Below are positions 7,714-15,829 of a stretch of 31,802 nt of DNA, piece after piece. Position 1 is the stretch's first letter, and every line of letters begins with the position of its first letter. Below the pieces are notes generated by a model. It made no database searches. It had not been told where the DNA came from and saw nothing but the letters and a program-made list of their open reading frames with translations. A program made the translations under genes and the position numbers. The stretch is from UBA6776 sp964636785. Lineage in GTDB: Bacteria; Bdellovibrionota; Bdellovibrionia; Bdellovibrionales; UBA1609. The stretch spans positions 1 through 31,802 of the forward strand of contig CAZWVK010000018.1 in assembly GCA_964636785.1 (NCBI GenBank), in the 5' to 3' direction.

Positions 7714-9201
7714 TTAAAACAAGTAACTCAGTCTAAGGTCGAGCGTAGAGTAAAAAAGAGACTGGGTTCCAGTGTTGGATGCTATGCCATCCTGATAGGT
7801 GAATCCATAGGAATGCAACTGCCCGTACCAGTAAATGCCGCTCTCCCACCGAGGGGAGAACCTATAGGAGACTCCCACAGAGCCGTCAAAAGCCATGGTG
7901 GGAGTCACTATGAACTCTCCTGAAGACTGAGTCGCAATTGGTGTTTGATATCTCATTGTCCATTCTAAAATCAAAGATCGCCAGAACGCCTGTACGATAA
8001 ATCCCAGCGAACCAGTCGTCTGTTGATTCTCAATATAAGTCAGGTCCGCTCCCGGATTGACACGCAAAAAGGGCATGCGATGAAATTGTGCGCCCGCTCT
8101 AAACCCCAAATAAATATGGAATGGATCGAGTTTGTAGGGAGACTTTAAGTAATAAAGACCTTCTAGACCTAAGGTCTGCCAAAGATAACTGCTCTTATCG
8201 ACCTTCACACCATCGTTTTCCAATGAGCCCGGTGTTGATTTGTAAGAAACAAGTCCACCCCAATGCAACGTCCGATAACTTGCTTCAAAATAATATCCTG
8301 GACCACTGAAGTCCTGATAGTTCAGTTTAGCATTGTTCACTACATTTTGTTGATAGTCGACAATCTGATAACCAGCACCCATGCCCACACGCCAGCCCAA
8401 ATGAGGCTCTGGAACCTGGTATTGTGATTTTACAAATTTGTTTTTATACCAAGTTTCAAATTCAGTTCTGCTGGGGTTCTTTTTTGGTGGCTCTACCAAC
8501 ATCTCCACTTCAATTCCTAAAACAGTTTTTCTTTTTAAAACCTTGGTGTTTACGTCCAATGGAACCTGCCAATAAGAGGTGGATACCCCGTAGCCTTCGA
8601 TCATAATCTCTTCTGCGCCTACCACTCCATAGGGCGCATCCATAATTAAATAAAGATTTTCATTTTCGTCTATAAAAGATCCCAACCAATGGATATCAGG
8701 AATTGCAAGTTTGACTAGTAGTGATTGTTGGGTGGGATAGTCCACTACAACCGTGTAGTTTTCATTGAACGGAAAGAAGAAAGATAATTTGTCTTCAACA
8801 CGTGAAGCTTGAATACGAACTATGGGATATCTCAACTTAGTTTTCAGTGGAACGTCTCTCTGGGGTGGCTGACACGCCCACACGGTCGAACGATCTTTGT
8901 TCTGCGAAAGTGTATAGGAGTAGCACTTTTGTGATCGACCGTATCGTGCTCGATCAATTTCTTTTATGCTCTCTGGTTGCAAGTCTGCAATTTGACCTTG
9001 CAAAAGAGGTGAGCTGGGCTCGAAAACCAAACCCCCAATATCCACAGATATCCCATTTTTTTCCACAGTGACCTTAAGACCCTTACTGGACGGCAGATCG
9101 TATCTATACTCTACACTTGTCTCCTCAGACGCAAGAGCCGCTGAAAGTAACATAGACCACATAGAGAACAAGCAAAACAGCAATGTCACTATTTTATCCA
9201 A
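7714..9201 (-). CDS. Secreted two-part protein with C-terminal outer-membrane beta-barrel
   Basis: A 495-residue protein. It has a signal peptide (LLFCLFSMWSMLLSAALA, cut near residue 25), then a periplasmic beta-rich half (about 26-270), and a C-terminal half (about 285-495) with alternating aromatic strands that ends LRLSYLF. A terminal Phe after alternating hydrophobic residues is the usual BamA recognition signature. The start is uncertain: the TTG at 9201 directly abuts GGGAGG, while a GTG at 9189 lies 12 nt from it and still keeps the whole signal peptide. It sits 27 nt after the phosphatase gene and 44 nt before the FecR gene, and is probably co-transcribed with both. The substrate or partner is unknown. 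Confidence 0.7.
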   Translation of the reverse strand: MDKIVTLLFCLFSMWSMLLSAALASEETSVEYRYDLPSSKGLKVTVEKNGISVDIGGLVFEPSSPLLQGQIADLQPESIKEIDRARYGRSQKCYSYTLSQNKDRSTVWACQPPQRDVPLKTKLRYPIVRIQASRVEDKLSFFFPFNENYTVVVDYPTQQSLLVKLAIPDIHWLGSFIDENENLYLIMDAPYGVVGAEEIMIEGYGVSTSYWQVPLDVNTKVLKRKTVLGIEVEMLVEPPKKNPSRTEFETWYKNKFVKSQYQVPEPHLGWRVGMGAGYQIVDYQQNVVNNAKLNYQDFSGPGYYFEASYRTLHWGGLVSYKSTPGSLENDGVKVDKSSYLWQTLGLEGLYYLKSPYKLDPFHIYLGFRAGAQFHRMPFLRVNPGADLTYIENQQTTGSLGFIVQAFWRSLILEWTMRYQTPIATQSSGEFIVTPTMAFDGSVGVSYRFSPRWESGIYWYGQLHSYGFTYQDGIASNTGTQSLFYSTLDLRLSYLF

Positions 9202-9228
9202 CCTCCCTTTTCCTCAATCCAGCTTTAT

Positions 9229-10944
9229 TTACAGGCTCCTTTGCAAATGAACCAAAGTCACGTCATCTTTTAAATCGGAAGAGTGGAACTGGAAGAGTTC
9301 CTTCGTTAGATCATCAAGAAAAATGGCGGGTTCTGAGCGCGTGGATTCAAAATGAGCATTCAAGAGCTTTATAAACTGTTTCTCGCGGATCGGTTTTCCT
9401 CCCTTAAAGTCCAGTTCAAACACTCCATCGGATATAAGAACCAAAGCCTCGTCAGAACTCAACTGAATGCTGCCAAGACGAGCTATTTTTTCAGATACGG
9501 AACCTAAAGGAGGATAAATACAGTCCTCGTCAATAAATGGATATCGAGACGAACCTAAAAGAAAAGGCTCTGGATGACTGTGGTTGATAAATTGAATACG
9601 GCCCGTTTTCTTTTCAAGGCAACCAAGAAAAGCAGTGATTGTAAATCGATCCTTTCCGATCACGCTCACCACATGATTCAAATGCTCTGACAAATGGATC
9701 AAATTGGCTTCTCCCAAGGCCTCATGACTTGCGAAAGTAGACTTTGCGGCCGAGCTGATAAGAGCCGCCGCAACACCATGGCCCGTAACATCACAAACAT
9801 AAAAGTAAAGAAAGTCCGTCGTATTCCAATATCCCCACAGATCTCCTCCACAGGATCCGGCCATTTTATTAAAGCCATTCAGTTGAACCTCTTTGATCAT
9901 TAAATTTCCCGAAGGCAGGAGCGCATTTTGCACCGCCTCTGCCGTCTTGAGTTCAGACTCGCGCTCAACTATTCGCTTTTGAAGATCCACATAGTCTTGA
10001 ATCTGCTGAGCCATTTTTGTGATTGCACTATGCAGCCAGACCGTCTCACGAATATTTGAACGCGGAGGTGGCAGCTTGTCGTAATTTTGCTGCGCAATAA
10101 GGGAGGTCAACTCAACCAACCCCTCAAATCCACGACTCAAAATGGATGATAATTTATTAATGAATATAAGCCCAATCCCCAGCCCCAAACCTAAAAGCGC
10201 CAAATACAGCAACCGATACACTTCCCACTTGCTCTCGAGCTGTGTCGTAGCGCCAAAAGTCACCGTCGCCAATCCAAGATTGGAAATGGGCTTAACCACC
10301 ATAGCCTCTCCCGAGGCGGTTGAATCAATCCACGAAAACAAGGCTCCTTGATTGAGCGACTTTCCAATCCGTTGAGCATCATCAACACTCAAGTTTTTAC
10401 TTCGCCAAATGACCTCCCCAGTGGGCCACTTCAAAAGAGATAAATTATCAAGGTCGATCGCAAGCTGAGTGGGGTCTAAGCGAAATAGACCGAGTGCATT
10501 CTCGCTTTGAAGACGAATGAAAAGCCGGTTATTGATTTGCGAAAGCTCAAATTTGACCTTGGCATCCAGCGCTTCGGGTTGAAGCAAATCTAAATCATGA
10601 ATTCCAACGGGAGCCTCATTCCATTCCATCCAATTCCCAGCTGGAGTTTGCTTAAAGAGCTTTACATAATCGAAAGGAGTAGCACTCATAAGCGCACTCA
10701 GATCTGGCACAAACCTGGGCCCCTCTAGTCCTGCCTTTAGAATCCAAGATTCAAGCGGATCACGCGCCGACCTTAGAACGTCCATGAAATTCCTCTCAAT
10801 CGTCTCAGCGCTCATAAAAAGAGATTGATGCTTTTGTGCCTGAATCTCCGGCTGAATGGTGTATTCAAACAAAGCGTAAGTTGCCAATCCAAATAGGATT
10901 AGCAGGCCCGTTATTGCAAAAGCTAACAAATTTTTAAAGCTCAA
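9229..10944 (-). CDS. Membrane-bound SpoIIE/RsbU-type PP2C phosphatase
   Basis: A 571-residue sensor phosphatase. Transmembrane segments at about 7-28 and 244-263 bracket a periplasmic sensor region. A HAMP-like linker follows (about 264-318), then a helical coiled segment (about 318-342), then the phosphatase domain (about 345-571). Metal-binding motifs are visible: SCGGDLWGYW (364-373), CDVTGHG (384-390), LISDG (503-507) and DDVTLV (560-565). The second acidic residue of the usual GGDxxD motif is Gly here. Family members dephosphorylate anti-sigma antagonists or similar phosphoproteins; no such partner is encoded nearby. The start is a TTG with GGA just upstream. It follows the radical SAM gene by 11 nt. 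Confidence 0.85.
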   Translation of the reverse strand: MSFKNLLAFAITGLLILFGLATYALFEYTIQPEIQAQKHQSLFMSAETIERNFMDVLRSARDPLESWILKAGLEGPRFVPDLSALMSATPFDYVKLFKQTPAGNWMEWNEAPVGIHDLDLLQPEALDAKVKFELSQINNRLFIRLQSENALGLFRLDPTQLAIDLDNLSLLKWPTGEVIWRSKNLSVDDAQRIGKSLNQGALFSWIDSTASGEAMVVKPISNLGLATVTFGATTQLESKWEVYRLLYLALLGLGLGIGLIFINKLSSILSRGFEGLVELTSLIAQQNYDKLPPPRSNIRETVWLHSAITKMAQQIQDYVDLQKRIVERESELKTAEAVQNALLPSGNLMIKEVQLNGFNKMAGSCGGDLWGYWNTTDFLYFYVCDVTGHGVAAALISSAAKSTFASHEALGEANLIHLSEHLNHVVSVIGKDRFTITAFLGCLEKKTGRIQFINHSHPEPFLLGSSRYPFIDEDCIYPPLGSVSEKIARLGSIQLSSDEALVLISDGVFELDFKGGKPIREKQFIKLLNAHFESTRSEPAIFLDDLTKELFQFHSSDLKDDVTLVHLQRSL

Positions 10945-10955
10945 CTTTCCATCCC

Positions 10956-11162
10956 CTACTTATTCAAAGTTAAAACTAAATCGCTTTGCTCACAAAGATC
11001 TTTCCACCATTGTTTAATCTCTTGATCAGATTCAAGAAAAGACTCAAAAGTTTCATGCGGATGATGAAAAGCCAAATCGTTCACTCGAGCTTGAAGAGCG
11101 ACTTTTGGAATCTGATTGAGAGAGGCTTTCCGCAAAAACAACCAGCCCCAAATTCGCATCAA
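10956..11162 (-). pseudogene. C-terminal part of the radical SAM protein in a shifted frame
   Basis: This frame carries WLFLRKASLNQIPKVALQAR and WWKDLCEQSDLVLTLNK, and looks like normal protein sequence. It joins the radical SAM frame if one G is removed from the GGGG run at 11146-11149, giving DLDANLGWLFLRKASL. The other frame meanwhile turns into a low-complexity Ser tail (SRSSSSSERFGFSSSA), typical of out-of-frame reading. An in-frame stop lies just upstream, so this piece has no independent start of its own. The phosphatase gene begins 11 nt later. Confidence 0.7.
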
Positions 11163-12249
11163 GATCCTTTAATAAACTCGCCTCATCTGGTGAAAGTTGA
11201 CTATAAAAAGTCCTCCAATCTTGACTCAATCTTTCACGAATTTTCCTCGGGAGAATCTCACATCTAAGAAAATCGGATTTATGTCCATTGAAAAACATCA
11301 GTTTTGAAACAACATCTACTTTTTCTCTAATAGCATACTGAGCAAATTCTTTCAGCTCAAGGAGGAAGAGGGATGTGATCGTTACATCCAACATAAGGTC
11401 CATATTATCCATGGAAGACTTCAGAGCTTTTAAACGCTGAAGGTTTTCATGAAATCGATCAAAGCTCATACCCGTTCGGATATACTCCGTCAGTTTGCGC
11501 GTACCATCAATAGAAGCGAAAATAGTAATCTTACGAAAGAATTTTAGTTTCGCAATCCACTTTTCAATAATAGGAGGAGGTAAATTAAGATTCGTATTAT
11601 AAACTAAGCGTACTTTATTTGCAGTGCCAGATTGAATCAAGTCTTCAAGAATTTCGTGGTGCTTCGAAGATATTAAAGGCTCGCCTCCCGCAAAATATAT
11701 CTCTTCAATGGCGGGATCATTGGCCAGTTTGCGAACTTCTGTGTCATAATGGGAAATACGCACCGTGCTTTTCAAAGCCTGACAATACTTGTGACTTACA
11801 ATGTTTTCCCAGATATCCGCACGCCTTTCGAGCTGCTGGAGCCATGCACTACTAGCTTCAGGTCCGCAAGTTTTACAACTCAAATTGCAACCATGTGAGC
11901 GGTAATCAAGAAAGCGAATTCGTGGCGGAGTGGAGCCATCCAGTTGAGTGTCCCTAACAATACTTACAAAGCTGCTCGTGAATCTTTCATTCAACCCGCT
12001 CTTATAAGTGACCATTTTATTTGGTTTCTTACAATGAGCGCAGTCATCCGGAAGGGAACCATTCATCATCTGTTTACGGATGGACTTCATATAACCCGAA
12101 TTCCAAAACACCTCAAAAGGTGCACGCGCTACTTCGGGAGGAGCATATTTAGAGATGCAGCACAATCGCCGAATTCCACTTGCATCCAGGTGAGCATGAA
12201 CCCAAGGGACCACACAGGAGCTATCCTTTTTCGTGAAACATTCTTGCAC
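11053..12249 (-). CDS. Radical SAM protein, twitch-domain type (main part, frameshifted near its end)
   Basis: A radical SAM enzyme with the CxxxCxxC cluster motif HGCNLSCKTCG and FAGGEPL, the SAM-binding GGE-type motif. The N terminus carries the CVVPWVHAHLDASG...CC pattern seen in twitch-domain proteins, plus a CAHC pair that may hold an extra metal or cluster. The GTG at 12249 is preferred as the start: AGAGG lies 5 nt upstream, and a promoter lies in the segment that the longer reading from 12312 would translate. The last about 30 codons of this frame appear to be out of register because of an extra G at 11146-11149; the true C terminus lies at 10956-11145. The substrate is unknown. No obvious precursor peptide gene sits beside it. 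Confidence 0.8.
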   Translation of the reverse strand: MQECFTKKDSSCVVPWVHAHLDASGIRRLCCISKYAPPEVARAPFEVFWNSGYMKSIRKQMMNGSLPDDCAHCKKPNKMVTYKSGLNERFTSSFVSIVRDTQLDGSTPPRIRFLDYRSHGCNLSCKTCGPEASSAWLQQLERRADIWENIVSHKYCQALKSTVRISHYDTEVRKLANDPAIEEIYFAGGEPLISSKHHEILEDLIQSGTANKVRLVYNTNLNLPPPIIEKWIAKLKFFRKITIFASIDGTRKLTEYIRTGMSFDRFHENLQRLKALKSSMDNMDLMLDVTITSLFLLELKEFAQYAIREKVDVVSKLMFFNGHKSDFLRCEILPRKIRERLSQDWRTFYSQLSPDEASLLKDLDANLGLVVFAESLSQSDSKSRSSSSSERFGFSSSA

Positions 12250-12271
12250 AAAGTCCTCTGATAATATGCCT

Positions 12272-12300
12272 ATAGTAGGCAATGCGCCTGCCCTTCTCAA
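12272..12300 (-). promoter_or_regulatory. Promoter of the radical SAM gene
   Basis: On the minus strand TTGAGA (12300-12295) and TACTAT (12277-12272) are 17 bp apart. Transcription would start about 15-20 nt before the GTG at 12249, which has its own AGAGG ribosome-binding site. This supports the shorter start and a transcript separate from recQ. Confidence 0.45.
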
Positions 12301-12349
12301 GAAAAATATCATGCGGCCAAGCTCGGTGGTCAGATGACAACCCTGCTAC

Positions 12350-13873
12350 CTAAGCTAAAGGGCCATTCAAAAGCTCTTCGCCGAAACGCTCGAGCTTGGT
12401 TGGTCCCATCCCATGGACTTGGCTCAGTTCATTCAGCGACCCGGGGTGAAGACTTGCCATATGACGAAGAGTTCGATCACTAAAGACTACAAATGCTGGG
12501 ACATCGAGCTCTTTGGCTTTGTCTTTTCGCCAAAGTTTCAATATCTCAAAAACTTTGTTTTCATCTGCAGAAAGAATTAAGGCGTCATCGCTTTTGCGAT
12601 CTTTAGAAGATTTTCTCTTAATCACTCTTCGAACCGATACAGGTTTTTCCACTCGCCGATCTGAATTCGGATCACACACATCACAGTGTCCACAAGCTTC
12701 GATTCTTTGAGAATCTCGATAATAAGTTAATATCTCAGAATGCCGACACTCACTGCCCTCGGCATATTCGACCAAATGATCAAGAGCTCGCCATCTGGAA
12801 TTGACGATCTGAGATGGAGCCTTTGTGCTTCGAATAAAATACGACTGAAGGGCTTTGTCTTTTTTTGCATACAAAAGAAGACATGTGGATTCTTTTCCAT
12901 CACGGCCTGCCCGCCCCATCTCTTGATAAAGTGAATCAATATTGGCTGGCATTTGATAATGAATCACCAATCTCACATCGGGGTGATCAATCCCCATTCC
13001 AAAGGCATTGGTTGCGATCAGAATTCTTAAATCCCCAGAAGAGTATTCTTCCTGTGTTTGTGTTCGTTCGCTGGATGTGAGACCCGCATGATAAAATCCA
13101 ACACGCTCGAATTCAGGCTCGAGTTCACTTTTGAGCATTTCTGTATTCTTCCGGGCGCCGCAGTAAATGATTACTCGGCCATCAACGAACTTTCTCAATG
13201 CTTCTTTGAGCATTCCAAGTTTTTCATCCTCATCCGCACAGTGCTCGACTTGATAATAGAGATTGGGCCTATAAAATCCGTGAACATGTTTAACGGGCGA
13301 CTTTAATTTCAACTGCTTGGAAATATCCTGAAGAACAAAAGGTGTGGCCGATGCGGTTAACGCTAAAACTGGAACATCAGGTCTTAGCTCTTTTAAGGAT
13401 TTTAACTGCGAATACTCTTCCCTAAAATCATGTCCCCACTGAGACACACAGTGCGCTTCATCAATGGCAAAAAGAGCGATTTTAAAATCCCGAACCCATT
13501 TTTGAAAACCTTCTTTTTGTGTGCGCTCAGGAGAAATATAAAGAACAAATGTTCCACCACGGCTGAGTTCGCGAAAAACCTCGCGCTTTTCATCTTGGCT
13601 TTGACCAGAATGAAGACACCCAGCCGGAATCCCCATTTTTTTAAGAGATCTGACCTGATCCATCATCAAAGCAATCAATGGGGAAATGACGAGAACGAGT
13701 TTTTGTTTCTGGACGGCCACAAACTGATAACAAAGGGACTTCCCACCACCTGTTGGAAGGACCGCGATCACGTCATTTCCGCCTAATACAGACTCGATGA
13801 TTTCACGCTGTCCAAGGCGAAAGTTTTCTAGCTGAAAATGCTGTCTTAAAATTTCGATCATCAAAAGGTTCAC
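12350..13873 (-). CDS. recQ: ATP-dependent DNA helicase RecQ
   Basis: A 507-residue 3'-5' DNA helicase of the RecQ family, acting in recombination and fork repair. Motifs in order: LPTGGGKS (Walker A, 39-46), DEAHCVSQWGHDFR (138-151), ALTASATP (171-178), NAFGMGIDHP (289-298) and QEMGRAGRDG (317-326). A zinc-binding cysteine set follows (C376, C394, C397, C400). An HRDC domain occupies about 438-505 (DRTLRHMASLHPGSLNELSQ). The protein is about 100 residues shorter than E. coli RecQ because the winged-helix part of the RQC region seems to be missing or replaced by a short basic linker. The start is GTG at 13873, or the ATG at 13861. It heads the minus-strand run toward the FecR gene. Confidence 0.93.
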   Translation of the reverse strand: MNLLMIEILRQHFQLENFRLGQREIIESVLGGNDVIAVLPTGGGKSLCYQFVAVQKQKLVLVISPLIALMMDQVRSLKKMGIPAGCLHSGQSQDEKREVFRELSRGGTFVLYISPERTQKEGFQKWVRDFKIALFAIDEAHCVSQWGHDFREEYSQLKSLKELRPDVPVLALTASATPFVLQDISKQLKLKSPVKHVHGFYRPNLYYQVEHCADEDEKLGMLKEALRKFVDGRVIIYCGARKNTEMLKSELEPEFERVGFYHAGLTSSERTQTQEEYSSGDLRILIATNAFGMGIDHPDVRLVIHYQMPANIDSLYQEMGRAGRDGKESTCLLLYAKKDKALQSYFIRSTKAPSQIVNSRWRALDHLVEYAEGSECRHSEILTYYRDSQRIEACGHCDVCDPNSDRRVEKPVSVRRVIKRKSSKDRKSDDALILSADENKVFEILKLWRKDKAKELDVPAFVVFSDRTLRHMASLHPGSLNELSQVHGMGPTKLERFGEELLNGPLA

Positions 13874-13988
13874 TCCGCTCGACCAAGAAGGTCTATACTT
13901 TATAACCTTTCAATGCATTGAACCCAACTGGTTTTCTCAAACAGTCGCCTAATTAGGAGCCCGCGGCTTGTGCAAAGGCATTAATAAA

Positions 13989-14525
13989 TCACTCTAGACC
14001 AAGCTGCTTCATATATGTCTGATTATCCCAGAAAAGATACTCCTCATCCATAGGACCATCCTTTGTCCAATGAGCGATGGTTGCCATTGGAATTCTAAAC
14101 TTCTTACCTGTCGGCTGAATGATCTTTCCATCCGGAGTTTTCATCGGCTTTGTAAATGTTCCTTCCATTATTCCATAGACTGCCGTCCACTCCCCTTGGC
14201 CAACTTTAATAGGATGCTCTGAGATTCGTGTGTCTGGAGCATAGCTGAACATATACTTCATATCTTCAATGTGCCTATCAAGACCTTCAGTTGTATGCCC
14301 ATCTGGCCAGTGAACTTTGACATCCTTTGTATGAGTGGTGGCAAAGCCTTCCCAATCTTGTTTAGAAAATTAGTCAAAATCGAGCTTATCGAAAGTAGCT
14401 AAATTGGATTTAACTTGTTGTTGAAGCACTTCGAAATCTGCTTTCCGATTGTCTTTTGTTTGGGAGCATCCCACTGAAAGAACCATTAAGATAGCTAGCG
14501 CAATATGTGCAATCAGCAGTTTCAT
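13989..14525 (-). pseudogene. SnoaL-like lipoprotein gene with one in-frame nonsense codon
   Basis: The gene starts at the ATG 14525-14523, with GGAGG five bases upstream, and encodes a lipoprotein signal (MKLLIAHIALAILMVLSVGC). The frame is closed by TAA at 14372-14370 after FDKLDFD. The same frame then continues without interruption as FSKQDWEGFATTHTKDVKVH, through EDMKYMFSYAPDTRISEHPI and onward, to the stop at 13989. The continuation has the W..F...H..DV..HWPDG and D...MF..APD pattern of SnoaL-like polyketide-cyclase/ester-cyclase folds. It is therefore one gene of about 178 codons with a single nonsense change, or a sequencing error. If translation restarts at the ATG at 14261 a 90-residue fragment could be made. 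Confidence 0.75.
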
Positions 14526-14860
14526 ATGAACCTCCAAAGTGTTTGGCCTCCTTCTTCCCAAGTCAGTAAATAGTCGCGAACAAATAAAAGAGGTTCAAGT
14601 CAGGCAAACACCGCTAAATTTTGAAGATTACGATTGAGTTCTTGAGCCTAACCCGAGGTAACCAGCCTCTTTTGCGTGAGCTCTACCCCACCTATTTCCT
14701 GCCAAGTCGAAGGTGATCGACTTGGCAAAATATTATGTACCCCCCTCTATTTTATTTTCTGAAAGCCAGCTATAAGGATTCTAACTGTCCGTTCTACCGA
14801 TACTTAAGATGTCCTTTAGTCTTCTGTGAATGGCGCCCTAGCTTTTTATAGGAGGCTCAA
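14526..14860. other. 335-nt non-coding region between divergent genes
   Basis: No credible gene is seen. The left end holds the ribosome-binding site and promoter region of the SnoaL-like gene (minus strand: TTGAAC and GACTAT 17 bp apart is a weak candidate). The right part is the leader of the RRM gene, ending in TAGGAGG before its ATG. An 11-bp perfect stem lies at 14700-14727. No -10/-35 pair for the RRM gene is convincing. A long leader is common for cold-induced RNA-binding proteins. Confidence 0.5.
14700..14727. repeat. 11-bp perfect inverted repeat upstream of the RRM gene
   Basis: The arms TGCCAAGTCGA (14700-14710) and TCGACTTGGCA (14717-14727) flank the loop AGGTGA. There is no T-run on either side, so it is not a typical terminator. 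It may be an operator or an mRNA leader structure. Confidence 0.6.
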
Positions 14861-15166
14861 ATGGGAAAGAAAATATATATAGGTAACCTTGCATACTCAG
14901 TGGACTCTGCACAACTTGCAGACGTTTTCGGTCAGTATGGAACTGTGGATTCATCCAATGTGATCATGGATCGTGAAAGCGGTCGCAGCAAAGGTTTTGG
15001 ATTCATCGAAATGTCACAAGACAGTGAGGCTCAAGAAGCCATTGATCAATTGAACGGAAAAGATCTTTCCGGACGAGCGATGAATGTTTCTGAAGCAAAA
15101 CCACAAGCGCCTCGCGACAACAACCGCGGTGGCGGACGTGGATTCAACTCTAGACGTTCTTATTAA
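14861..15166 (+). CDS. RRM-domain RNA-binding protein, Gly/Arg-rich tail
   Basis: A 101-residue protein with a single RNA-recognition motif (about 3-80). RNP2 is KIYIGNL (4-10) and RNP1 is RSKGFGFIEM (about 42-51), both intact with their aromatic residues. The tail NNRGGGRGFNSRRSY resembles that of cold-induced Rbp proteins in cyanobacteria and proteobacteria, which bind mRNA and ease its handling at low temperature. An excellent AGGAGG lies 7 nt before the ATG. It is a single-gene unit closed by the terminator at 15202-15231. Confidence 0.92.
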   Translation: MGKKIYIGNLAYSVDSAQLADVFGQYGTVDSSNVIMDRESGRSKGFGFIEMSQDSEAQEAIDQLNGKDLSGRAMNVSEAKPQAPRDNNRGGGRGFNSRRSY

Positions 15167-15201
15167 TTAAAACGTTTATTACTACCTATTCTTAAATTTG
15201 A

Positions 15202-15231
15202 AATGCCGACTTTTTAAAGTCGGCATTTTTT
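15202..15231 (+). terminator. Rho-independent terminator of the RRM gene
   Basis: A 12-bp perfect stem, AATGCCGACTTT and AAAGTCGGCATT, with a two-base loop is followed by six Ts. The next gene converges from the right and ends at 15234, so the same stem may also stop transcription from that side, where the tract is weaker. Confidence 0.9.
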
Positions 15232-15233
15232 AT

Positions 15234-15818
15234 TTAATGACCGTGATTATGGCCGTTTCCATGACCATGTCCCGAATCCGACTCACCTAACGACTGACAG
15301 GCCTTCACTATCAAATCATTTTCTCGCTCATTTAAATTTTCAAATCGATCCACTGTTTGAAAGATATGACTGCTTGAAAGTTGATCCTGTTCGGAAGTGG
15401 TCCATCTCAAGCTCCAGCACCCGTTCATTTCCTGAAAACCAATTCCTTTTAAAATATACACCTGCTCATCTGAATCCCAACGAAAGTCATAGGACGCGGA
15501 GTGATGATGACCATTCTCCATAAACATATAAGGAAAAACTCTGAAATCCTTTAAGAATTTGGGCACGTGAGAGTGATCTCCCTTTTCCCAAACATGAATA
15601 TTCATTTTTGAATAAACCCATTTTTGAGGAATTTCACCTCTCAGGTTGAGCTGCGGAGATTTGTAATTGACGGACTCAAACTGTCCCTGAACTTTTCTTT
15701 CTCCACTGAGCCATTCGATTTCGGCACAGAAGGACTGATTGTCCGTCTCAAAGGGAATTGGACAATGAGCATAGCTAAGCGTCGGTAAAAATATAAGAAG
15801 CCATTTTGTGATTTTCAT
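15234..15818 (-). CDS. Secreted protein with His-rich C terminus, putative metal binder
   Basis: A secreted protein of 194 residues from the ATG at 15818, chosen because AAAGGAAAG lies just upstream; a TTG at 15833 would extend it into the preceding gene. The signal peptide is KITKWLLIFLPTLSYA, and the mature protein begins HCPIPF. The body contains a FixH-like piece (HVWEKGDHSHVPKFLKDFRV) and a His cluster in ENGHHHSASYDF. The last residues are GHGHGNGHNHGH, a likely binding site for Cu, Ni or Zn. It is the last gene of a four-gene operon whose members all carry Cys, Met or His motifs. I do not recognise a named family; metal binding is inferred from composition. Confidence 0.75.
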   Translation of the reverse strand: MKITKWLLIFLPTLSYAHCPIPFETDNQSFCAEIEWLSGERKVQGQFESVNYKSPQLNLRGEIPQKWVYSKMNIHVWEKGDHSHVPKFLKDFRVFPYMFMENGHHHSASYDFRWDSDEQVYILKGIGFQEMNGCWSLRWTTSEQDQLSSSHIFQTVDRFENLNERENDLIVKACQSLGESDSGHGHGNGHNHGH

Positions 15819-15829
15819 AATCTTTCCTT

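Noticed and set aside
11053..11145. Ser-rich tail (SRSSSSSERFGFSSSA) as the true end of the radical SAM protein
   Set aside because: The tail reads as an out-of-frame translation, while the alternative frame continues as ordinary protein and joins after removal of one G.
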